Positions 8,136 to 14,649 of a stretch of 17,262 nt of DNA are shown here, one piece after another. A program made the translations under genes and the position numbers. Origin of the DNA: CAZFQG01 sp964520785 (GTDB taxonomy: Bacteria; Planctomycetota; Planctomycetia; Pirellulales; Thermoguttaceae). Within the stretch, counting starts at the first letter, position 1, and every line of letters starts with the position of its first letter. The DNA lies in NCBI GenBank assembly GCA_964520785.1, contig CAZFQG010000138.1, positions 1-17,262 of the forward strand, written 5' to 3'. The notes beneath the pieces were generated by a model. It was not told the origin of the DNA. It did not search any database and saw only the letters and a list, made by a program, of their open reading frames with translations.

Positions 8136-10894
8136 CGCAGCCGCCTGTATTCGAACCCGGTCGCCGCGTGATCCACGCCGAATACGGCGAGGGAGTGCTC
8201 GTCTCCGCGCCGGTCAACGGCTTCGCCCGGGTGTTCTTCCCCGCCGGGGAGCGTCAGGTCCCGGTCGTCTCCTTGGTGCCGGCCGTGGGACGCTCGGAGC
8301 GGATCGTTCAAAGCGCCGCCGCCGGAGAGCGTCGCGCCCGGCGGGCCTGGTTGGCCTACCAGGCCCACGCCTTGCCCCTGGTCGACAGCGCGGCGACCCT
8401 CACCTCGGCGAAGATCGACCTCTTGCCCCACCAGGTCGTTCTAACGCACCGCGTCGCAACCGCCTCTCCCAGACGCTACCTCATCGCCGACGAGGTCGGC
8501 CTGGGGAAGACGATCGAGACGGCCCTCGTGTTGCGTGAATTGGCCAGCCGGGGTGAACTGGATCGGGCCCTGATGATTGTTCCGGCCGGGCTGGTGAATA
8601 ACTGGCACCGCGAATTGAACGAGGTGTTCAATCTCAACTTCGAGGTCTTCGGCAGCCAGGGAGACGTCACCGACCGCAAATCGAACGCCTTCGCCAAACA
8701 CGACCGGCTCATCGCCAGCGTCGATACGCTCAAACGGAGAGCGAGGGTTCGGCGTCTGGAACAGGCCCCGCCGTGGGACCTGGTCGTTTTCGACGAGGCC
8801 CATCACTTGAGCGCCTACAAGAGCGGCGGCAAGACGAAGAAGACCGACAATTTCAAGCTGGCCGAGTTCATCCGCGGCCATTGCCGGGATTTGCTCCTCC
8901 TCTCCGCCACGCCCCATCAAGGGGACCATTTCCGGTTCTGGAAGCTGATCCAACTCCTCGATCCGACCCTCTTCGGCAACCCCGAGGAAATGACCGAACA
9001 GCGGCACCGGCTCAACGCGGTCGTTTATCGCCGGACCAAGGCGGACGCCTGCCGCCCGGACGGTTCGACCCTGTTCGCGCGGCGTTCGGTTCATACCGAG
9101 TCGTTCATCATGTCGGAACCGGAACGGGCGTTCTACAACGAACTGAACGAATACCTGCAAGACGGTTTCGCTCTGGCCAAGCAGAAGGGGAGCAAAGGCC
9201 GCGCGCTCGGGTTCGTAATGACGATCTTCCAGAAGATCGCCGCCTCCAGCTTCGCCGCCGTCCACCGCACCCTCCGCCGCCGGCTGATCGCCCTGACCGT
9301 CCAGGAGGGCCTGATGCACGACGGCAACCTGGACCTCGAACCCCGCGACCACGCGTTTACCGAGGCAAGGGCCCTCATCCGCCGCGAATTCAACTTCGCC
9401 GACGACCGGATGGGGCAGGTCGAAGCGGAGCGAGTCCTGGCCGATATGAAACGGAAGATTCTCAAGAAGCTCGACGAAGAGGAACTGGCCGTCCTTTCCA
9501 GCGAATACTCTTCGGAGACCGCGACGACCGCTTCCGAAGATACCGCCGTCATGGCGGTCGAACTGGCCTTGCCGGAAGAGCGGGCCCGGATTCGCGAATT
9601 ACTCAATTCCTTTCCCGAGGGCGCGGAAACCAAGGTCCGCAAACTGATCGACGCCCTGGGAACGCTCTGGCGGCAAGACCCGACGGAACGGGTGGTCATT
9701 TTCGCGACGTACCTGGGCAGCGTCGAAATGCTCGGCCGGGAGATCGAGACGGCATACCCGGGACAAGGGGTGGTCGTTCTTAAAGGCGGCGACCACGGGA
9801 GCAAACTGGCGGCCGAGAAACGATTCAAACACCCGAGCGGTCCTCGGGTGTTGATTTGCACCGCCGCCGGCCGCGAGGGGATCAACCTGCAACACGCGAG
9901 GATATTGTTCAATTTTGACCTCCCGTGGAACCCGATGGACCTCGAACAGCGGATCGGCCGGATTCACCGCTACGGCCAGCGGCACACCGCACAGGTCTAC
10001 AACCTGGTCCTCTCCGATACGATCGAGGGTTCGATCTTCCTGTTACTCGACGAGAAGCTCACCGAAATCGCGAGGGCACTCGGCAAGGTCGACGAACGGG
10101 GCGAAATCGCCGAAGACCTCCGGACGCAGATTTTGGGGCAGCTATCGGAGCGGCTCAGTTACGACAAGCTCTACGCGACGGCCATTTCCGACCCCGAACT
10201 GAAGCGAACCCAGGTCGAACTGGACGAAGCCCTCTCCAACGCGGCCGAAGCCCGGAAGGTCGTATTTGAGCTGTTCCAAGACCTGGACGGGTTTTCACTC
10301 GACGACTACCAGCCCCTTTCCGATACGACCGAGGGCATGAACGAAATCGTCCGCTTCGTCCGCGCCGCCGCGGAAGAGGACGGCAAGCGGCTCCAAGCCG
10401 CCGGCAAGGACCGCTTCACGATCATCGCCAAAGAGACCGGCCAGCCGGAACTGCAATTCTCAACCGACCGCGACAAATCCCTCGACCAAGACGGCGTCGA
10501 ACTCCTCGGTCTGGACCACCCCCTCGTCACCACCTGGATGAACCGCTACCGCGACCTCCCCCCGGAAGAAATCGGCACCCGCGTCCAATCCGACGACGGC
10601 CGCGAAGGCGTCCTCTCCATCTGGTACGTCTCCGCCCAAGGCGCCCGCGGCGAAACCAGAACCGCCATCATCCCCTTGGCCGTGAGCCCCGACGGTAGCC
10701 GGATTCCTTCGTGGGAGAAGCAGCCGGACCGGTTGTTCCAACTTCCGCCGGCCCCGGACGTGGAGGAACCGGACGCGACGATTCTGGAAGAGACGCTGGA
10801 ACCGATGTTACACCGGGAATTGACCCACCGGGGGATTGTGGGGGAGGACCGAGGGTATGAGGCGCGGTTGATTGGGTGGGTTGAGGTGGGGTAG
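8132..10894 (+). CDS. SNF2-family helicase/translocase, BrxHII/DrmD-like (920 aa)
   Basis: Superfamily-2 ATPase of the SNF2/RapA kind. It opens with a small beta-rich domain (GRRVIHAEYGEGVLVS, like CarD/Tudor-type folds). Motif I is DEVGLGKT (120-127), motif Ia VPAGLVNNW, motif II DEAH (221-224), motif III SAT (258-260), motif V TAAGREGINLQ, and motif VI QRIGRIHRYGQ (606-616). About 300 residues follow, with no nuclease motif that I can see. The relatives by motif are BrxHII of BREX and DrmD of DISARM, which are DNA motors of defence systems. I chose ATG 8132 over the upstream open frame because it overlaps the preceding stop (ATGA) and has GAGG 5 bases upstream, and because the residues from there form the N-terminal domain. 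It is the last gene of the operon; no clear terminator follows. Confidence 0.88.
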   Translation: MTQPPVFEPGRRVIHAEYGEGVLVSAPVNGFARVFFPAGERQVPVVSLVPAVGRSERIVQSAAAGERRARRAWLAYQAHALPLVDSAATLTSAKIDLLPHQVVLTHRVATASPRRYLIADEVGLGKTIETALVLRELASRGELDRALMIVPAGLVNNWHRELNEVFNLNFEVFGSQGDVTDRKSNAFAKHDRLIASVDTLKRRARVRRLEQAPPWDLVVFDEAHHLSAYKSGGKTKKTDNFKLAEFIRGHCRDLLLLSATPHQGDHFRFWKLIQLLDPTLFGNPEEMTEQRHRLNAVVYRRTKADACRPDGSTLFARRSVHTESFIMSEPERAFYNELNEYLQDGFALAKQKGSKGRALGFVMTIFQKIAASSFAAVHRTLRRRLIALTVQEGLMHDGNLDLEPRDHAFTEARALIRREFNFADDRMGQVEAERVLADMKRKILKKLDEEELAVLSSEYSSETATTASEDTAVMAVELALPEERARIRELLNSFPEGAETKVRKLIDALGTLWRQDPTERVVIFATYLGSVEMLGREIETAYPGQGVVVLKGGDHGSKLAAEKRFKHPSGPRVLICTAAGREGINLQHARILFNFDLPWNPMDLEQRIGRIHRYGQRHTAQVYNLVLSDTIEGSIFLLLDEKLTEIARALGKVDERGEIAEDLRTQILGQLSERLSYDKLYATAISDPELKRTQVELDEALSNAAEARKVVFELFQDLDGFSLDDYQPLSDTTEGMNEIVRFVRAAAEEDGKRLQAAGKDRFTIIAKETGQPELQFSTDRDKSLDQDGVELLGLDHPLVTTWMNRYRDLPPEEIGTRVQSDDGREGVLSIWYVSAQGARGETRTAIIPLAVSPDGSRIPSWEKQPDRLFQLPPAPDVEEPDATILEETLEPMLHRELTHRGIVGEDRGYEARLIGWVEVG

Positions 10895-10961
10895 GGATGT
10901 TTGGTTTGAACGCCGAAGTGATGGCCCGCAATTTAGGACTGGAACGATGGTACGCTGATAT

Positions 10962-11432
10962 CTACCCCTTGCCATCAGCCCGGGTCCAAGGCGCGGATGC
11001 GATTGACCATTTAGAAGAAGTGCCGGGGTACGGACGATCTTTGGTCGAAACTAAAGCCGGATGTTGGATCATCGTCTCGCAGACTCGCTTGTAGTGGCCA
11101 AATTGGACCGGAGGCAATTCCCCCCGCGCCGCCGGCGTGTTCTTCGCGTCAAGGAATGCGCTCAGCGCGACGTGGAGCGTGCCGGAGTCGTTCTCGCTGT
11201 CCTTCAAAGGTTTCGGGCGACCGGCAAGAAGATCGTCCTTGCAGCGGAGCCACTCGTCGAGGGCATCGCTCGGATCGGAGAGAAGACCAAAGAAGTGGAG
11301 CATCCCCCTGACCTTCCTGCACCCCTGCCCATTCTTGTGAGGGGTAAGAGGATATTTTGCCCCGGCTCTACCTTTCTTCCAGTGACGCCACTTGGCAAGC
11401 TCGGCCGCCCTGCTAGAGTCTTTTTCTGCCAT
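10962..11432 (-). pseudogene. Remnant of a tyrosine recombinase (integrase), N-terminal part only
   Basis: The - strand frame from ATG 11432 encodes 156 residues. The stretch GQGCRKVRGMLHFFGLLSD, then ALDEWLRCKDDLLAGRPKP and an AFLDAK...HYKRVCETMI segment, resembles the N-terminal arm- and core-binding region of planctomycete phage-type integrases. After residue ~125 (KDRP) the resemblance is lost and a stop follows at 10962. The catalytic domain with its R-H-R-Y residues is absent, because the helicase gene ends within 70 bases of the break. The gene starts just past the 3' end of tRNA-Leu and reads toward the defence operon, the usual place for an integrase of a tRNA-inserted island. A real small DNA-binding protein cannot be ruled out. 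Confidence 0.6.
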
Positions 11433-11451
11433 TTCGTAGTCTTTCTACGAA
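11433..11451 (-). repeat. 7-bp inverted repeat directly before the integrase-remnant start codon
   Basis: TTCGTAG (11433-11439) and CTACGAA (11445-11451) form a perfect stem around TCTTT. The stem abuts the start codon of the integrase remnant (11430-11432), so as RNA it would cover the ribosome-binding region, and as DNA it could be an operator. Confidence 0.45.
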
Positions 11452-11504
11452 CTGACCACGGTTCCCGGCGCAACGGTGTCGCAGACCTCTTCGCTTGGTT
11501 TTCG

Positions 11505-11546
11505 CGACAACCGGAAACCACCTGTCGGTTGTCGTAACGGTTGTCG
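11505..11546. repeat. Three copies of the 9-mer CGGTTGTCG before the integrase remnant
   Basis: One inverted copy (CGACAACCG, 11505-11513) and two direct copies (11526-11534 and 11538-11546) lie between the integrase remnant and tRNA-Leu. The direct copies are 12 bases apart start to start, close to one helical turn. Possible roles are arm-type recombinase sites or an operator for the integrase gene; both are inferred from position. Confidence 0.5.
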
Positions 11547-11630
11547 TCAGCAATTCCCAGATATCCCAACTACGCTGGCTCGTGTCAACTGACGATATAG
11601 AGAGATAACGCACGATCCCTAAACCCCTAT

Positions 11631-11670
11631 AAAAACAGGCTTTGCGGACCATCTCGCAAAGCCTGTTTTT
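11631..11670 (-). terminator. Strong hairpin terminator downstream of tRNA-Leu
   Basis: Bases 11631-11646 and 11655-11670 are exact inverted repeats (AAAAACAGGCTTTGCG / CGCAAAGCCTGTTTTT) around an 8-base loop. A-rich and T-rich flanks on the two sides mean it can stop transcription in both directions: the tRNA-Leu transcript from the right and any read-through of the defence operon from the left. Confidence 0.88.
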
Positions 11671-11673
11671 GAG

Positions 11674-11758
<85 letters not shown>

Positions 11759-11844
11759 GAAATCTAGAAAAACTGAAACCGTTTGAGGTGTTGGAAAAAG
11801 CCCGGGGGGGGTGGCTCCTTACCGCCTGCGGCACGATTTATACA

Positions 11845-11872
11845 AGTGTAACGCTTACGGGGCCTCCGTCAA
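11845..11872 (-). promoter_or_regulatory. Promoter of tRNA-Leu
   Basis: Read on the - strand, TTGACG (11872-11867) and TACACT (11850-11845) are separated by 16 bases. Five of six -35 bases match the consensus. It lies ~85 bases upstream of the tRNA 5' end, and no other gene stands between. Confidence 0.6.
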
Positions 11873-11927
11873 GTGGCCCGTTGTGCAGGCATTCTTGAAA
11901 TAGATGCATCCTTACCCCCATGTGGGG

Positions 11928-13511
11928 CTATTTCACTCCTTTGGTGTGGCGCCGAACCACCAATAGGGACATATCGCGACTGTTTCCAGTTTCGCGACCT
12001 TGTTCGACCAGGACTTTGGCTGCGTCGAGCCACTCGCCGATCGCGAAGTCGGGGCCAATCCGTCGAAGGAGTGGCGTCAAACCGGCTCGGGGATCTTCGG
12101 TCCCGGTGGGAGTGACCATATCCCGCAACGTTCGGCTGAAGACGACTAAGGTATCACCGCGGTCCATTTTTACGCGTTTCGCCTTGAACCTGGGCTCGGG
12201 AGTCTCACCCACCGGCTGTGCGTCGTAAGAGAGGATTTTCTGAGAGCCGTTCGCCTCCTGCAGGACCGCATACACGCCTCCGGCCAAGGAGTAACTGACA
12301 TATCCGGTATCCAAATGGGCCATGCCACAGAAAAAGTCGGCCCGCTGGTCTCCCGAGGATCCGGTCCATAGCGCCAGGTTTACCCTTTCCAGGAGGCATT
12401 TCGTATCACAAAGGTACTCGCAATGACTGCGGAAGGCCGTTTTGAGCACCGCGGCGGACATCGCCGCGTCCACGCCCTTTCCGGCGGCATCCCCCAGGGC
12501 TAGTGCCAACTTCTTCTTCGGCAGGGGAAACCAATCGTAGAAATCCCCCCCCACCGGTTCCGCATTGAATACGCACCCGGCGGTCTCCCAGCCCTGGTAC
12601 AAGGGGGTGGATGTGGGGAGCGCAATCCGTTGGCGGCGTTCGGCGGCGGCGAGCTGGTTCTTCAGCCGGGTCGAGTTGATTCCCTCTCGCATGAGAACCT
12701 CTCGCTCCAAATCGGCCGCGATCCGCCCCGCGACAACCTCGATCAGATTGGTATCGTGTTTATCGAACAGCCGCGTTTTCGTGTCGAAGAACCAGAGCGT
12801 ACCTAGGATCGTCGTGGGGCTGCTGATTGGTACGCAAACGGCCGAGCGATAGTCCTCGGGGACGTTCCATCGTTTCGTGACGTCTCGCGTTTCGAAGACC
12901 ACTGCGTGGCCCAGCAGGGCTTCGAGATCGGCCAGGGCTTCGGCTAGGGGTCTGGCCGGGGCGATTAGACGGTCGGCCGGGAGCCCGTACGTGGCGCGGA
13001 GTTTCAGTTGGGTCGTCGCGTCATCGAGCAGATAAACGGCCGCCGCTTCGCAATGTACCGCATCGAGCCCGCCCTTGAGCACCGCCTGGAGCCGTTCGGC
13101 CAAGTGAGCCGCTTCGTCTGGATGCTGCACGACCGGAATGCTGGTCGCCAGCTCGGCCTCGCGTTCGCGAAGTGCAGTTTGAGTCCTATTGAGTTCCTCC
13201 AGCATCTTGCCGAGCGCCTTGGCGAGACGCCTCGAATCGCGCTGGGCCACTACGTTGCGCGAGACGCGTTCGGCCGGGCCCACCCGGAGATAGACCGACC
13301 GGTTACGTTCCGCCGACAGATTGAGCCTCCAAGTGGATTCGTCCGAAACGTCAAGTCCTGATTCGTGGACGATATCGAGTCGCTTGCCGGTTGCCGCTTC
13401 GAAGGCCCGGAGCAATCGGGGAAGGGACTGAATAGCGGCGAGATCCGTACCGAGCGCCGCCTCCGGCACGGATTCCGTGTAGAGCTTCAAATGCGTCGAT
13501 TTTGCCGTCAC
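11928..13511 (-). CDS. GAF + SpoIIE/PP2C-type serine phosphatase (527 aa), degenerate metal motif
   Basis: Cytoplasmic regulator of the RsbU/SpoIIE kind. Residues 1-100 are a weakly defined N-terminal region, ~100-122 a helical linker, and ~134-270 a GAF sensor domain (EAAAVYLLDD, SAVCVPISSP, LGTLWFFD). The phosphatase domain follows from ~305: EPVGGDFYDWFPL with Asp323 and LALGDAAGKGVDAAMSA with Asp341. Active members remove phosphate from anti-sigma-antagonist proteins. Here the usual '(S/T)DG' after 'GDTLVVF' reads SRT, so one metal-binding Asp seems lost, and the last motif reads NSRDMSLLVV. It may be a weak enzyme or a protein-binding pseudo-phosphatase. The start is GTG 13511: an in-frame stop lies 11 codons upstream and no ATG intervenes, and the ribosome site (AGAAG) is poor. 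No partner kinase or STAS gene is in the window. Confidence 0.85.
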   Translation of the reverse strand: MTAKSTHLKLYTESVPEAALGTDLAAIQSLPRLLRAFEAATGKRLDIVHESGLDVSDESTWRLNLSAERNRSVYLRVGPAERVSRNVVAQRDSRRLAKALGKMLEELNRTQTALREREAELATSIPVVQHPDEAAHLAERLQAVLKGGLDAVHCEAAAVYLLDDATTQLKLRATYGLPADRLIAPARPLAEALADLEALLGHAVVFETRDVTKRWNVPEDYRSAVCVPISSPTTILGTLWFFDTKTRLFDKHDTNLIEVVAGRIAADLEREVLMREGINSTRLKNQLAAAERRQRIALPTSTPLYQGWETAGCVFNAEPVGGDFYDWFPLPKKKLALALGDAAGKGVDAAMSAAVLKTAFRSHCEYLCDTKCLLERVNLALWTGSSGDQRADFFCGMAHLDTGYVSYSLAGGVYAVLQEANGSQKILSYDAQPVGETPEPRFKAKRVKMDRGDTLVVFSRTLRDMVTPTGTEDPRAGLTPLLRRIGPDFAIGEWLDAAKVLVEQGRETGNSRDMSLLVVRRHTKGVK

Positions 13512-13544
13512 CGCTTCTGTTTGCCAATGCTTGAGTGTTCCGAA

Positions 13545-13697
13545 TCAAAAGAGTCCTACGCACGGGACGTCAAGGTTTCGCCGGCGAATCGTTTTCTTCT
13601 TTCGCGGCGCCTCGCGGGGCGTGCGCGGCTTGAAACGACTTCGCGGACCCGATTCCTGTTCGTCCAAGAGTTTCATCCATGTGTACGCCTTAAACAT
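13545..13697 (-). CDS. Possible 50-aa basic protein in front of the phosphatase gene
   Basis: ATG 13697 follows a long purine ribosome-binding site (GGAGGGGGG, spacing ~8), the best such site in this region. The product starts MFKAYTWMKLLDEQ and then becomes very basic (FKPRTPREAPRKKKTIRRR), with no recognised domain. It ends 33 bases before the phosphatase GTG, so it could be a leader gene that brings ribosomes to that weak start. The basic tail could also be chance translation of GC-rich DNA. Confidence 0.35.
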   Translation of the reverse strand: MFKAYTWMKLLDEQESGPRSRFKPRTPREAPRKKKTIRRRNLDVPCVGLF

Positions 13698-13733
13698 CGG
13701 TCGACCCCCCTCCATGGCGTTAAGCCGCCTTAA

Positions 13734-13757
13734 ACTCTTCCGGTTATTCGGAAGAGT
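13734..13757 (-). promoter_or_regulatory. 9-bp perfect inverted repeat upstream of the phosphatase operon
   Basis: ACTCTTCCG (13734-13742) and CGGAAGAGT (13749-13757) flank GTTATT. It lies 37-60 bases upstream of the 50-codon frame and has no T run, so it is more likely a repressor-type operator or a leader hairpin than a terminator. Confidence 0.45.
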
Positions 13758-13900
13758 GGGGCCGTGCCTGGACATTTCGGATAGCGGTGTCTACCGTGAA
13801 AGGCGTGGTCCGGGTTCTTCTCGCAACTATAGACCGAAGTGGGCGGTGGGGATAATCATGTTTAATGTCCCGGCAACTTTCGCGGGAACCTCGGGGTCCC

Positions 13901-13946
13901 AGAGGAGTAGGAGTAGGGAGGAAGGGAGGAAGGAAGGAAGGAAGAG
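13901..13946 (+). repeat. Purine tract with GGAA-type microsatellite
   Basis: Apart from two T bases, the 46 bases are all purine: two AGGAGT-like units, then repeated GGAA/GGGA units ending in about four perfect AAGG copies (13930-13944). The + strand is purine-only over long runs, a sequence prone to slippage and to triplex formation. Confidence 0.8.
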
Positions 13947-13961
13947 CAATCTTACCCCACA

Positions 13962-13981
13962 ACCGTCGCCGCAGCGACGGT
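13962..13981. repeat. 8-bp hairpin ACCGTCGC/GCGACGGT
   Basis: Perfect inverted repeat around the loop CGCA, 15 bases after the purine tract. It has the same build (8-bp stem, 4-base loop) as the palindrome at 4176-4195 but a different stem sequence, so both may belong to REP-like families in this genome. Confidence 0.55.
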
Positions 13982-14021
13982 ATTAGTACGACAAGGAGTC
14001 CCGTAGATAATGCACGCGCGC

Positions 14022-14067
14022 AGCCCAACAGGGCTTTCATCCATCAGAATGCAGTGCCGAAAAGGCA
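14022..14067. repeat. Two small hairpins, one akin to the 4151/4222 palindromes
   Basis: AGCCC-AACA-GGGCT (14022-14035) closely resembles AGCCCC-AAC-GGGGC found twice inside the defence operon. TGCC-GAAAA-GGCA follows at 14055-14067. They are short, but the likeness of the first to the operon repeats is suggestive. Confidence 0.4.
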
Positions 14068-14217
14068 TACCGCCTCCAGCACCGACGGCGAACCGCTATC
14101 GGCCGGAATCAGAAGGTTGCTCGGAATGCCTCAGAACGTCGCCAGGAACTCGTCGATGTCGACCAAGGTATAACATTACTGGGGTTCTCCTTGAAAAAAC
14201 TCGTGGACTTGGGTTTT

Positions 14218-14231
14218 TTGACAATTGTCAA
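14218..14231. promoter_or_regulatory. Perfect 14-bp palindrome TTGACAATTGTCAA
   Basis: A fully self-complementary 14-mer, half of which (TTGACA) equals the consensus -35 box in both directions. It lies 46 bases before the sulfatase stub. It may be an operator overlapping a promoter; no convincing -10 was identified at the right distance. Confidence 0.4.
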
Positions 14232-14276
14232 GTCTGCTTCTCTTGGAGACCCCTACTCTTTCATGGTATCTGAATT

Positions 14277-14591
14277 GTGGAGCCGGGCGACCCCATCTTG
14301 CGGGCCAAAGGTGACGAAGACGCCATGCCGCCGCACGCGCAGAAGAGGCCGCCTGAAGAACTTTTCGATATTATCCGCGATACGGCGTGCATGAATAACC
14401 TTGCCGCCGAACCGGGCCATCAGGAAGCCCTCCAAAGGCTGCGTGATCGGCTCGTCCAAGAGTTGACCCGGCAGGGCGACCCAAGAATGCACGGCTACGG
14501 CGATGTTATCGAAAGCTACCCGCGATTTGGACCGATGCGGCCGAAGCTGGGTGGTTTTTCCGAGCAAGGCAAGTATAATCCTAAGTATCAA
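14277..14591 (+). pseudogene. C-terminal stub of a sulfatase
   Basis: The frame reads KRPPEELFDIIRDTACMNNLA, later QGDPRMHGYGDVIESYPRF and GGFSEQGKYNPKYQ. These are the typical closing motifs of planctomycete type I sulfatases (the usual form is RPAEELYDI..DP.C..NLA). Only ~105 residues remain. The catalytic domain with its CxPSR formylglycine site is absent, and a stop lies directly before the GTG at 14277. After NPKYQ the frame stays open into the next gene in a different frame, so the natural stop has also been lost. The stub is cut at both ends and should have no enzyme activity. Its neighbours are the kind usually found beside sulfatases in polysaccharide-use clusters. Confidence 0.75.
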
Positions 14592-14649
14592 GTGCTGCCG
14601 CCCGAGAAATGGGTCTGTTTAGAGTTGTGTTGCACTTGCGGAGACCATC

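Larger units (their letters stand above)
13776..14276. other. About 500 bases without a convincing gene
   Basis: Open frames here are short and have no domain character on either strand. The stretch holds a purine microsatellite, three small hairpins and one 14-bp palindrome, listed separately. On the - strand a 15-codon run ending in LVDIDEFLATF at about 14143 looks like the tail of a dockerin-type secreted protein, but a stop lies just upstream, so at most it is a scrap. The area reads as decayed DNA between the phosphatase operon and the sulfatase stub. Confidence 0.55.

Noticed and set aside
10897..11094. 65-codon + strand frame just after the helicase, with a purine-rich stretch before its ATG
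   Set aside because: It lies mostly opposite the integrase remnant, has no recognisable domain, and the purine stretch is simply the end of the helicase gene.
14143..14180. - strand tail LVDIDEFLATF, like a dockerin-type protein end
   Set aside because: Only about 15 codons, preceded at once by a stop; too short to call a gene or pseudogene.
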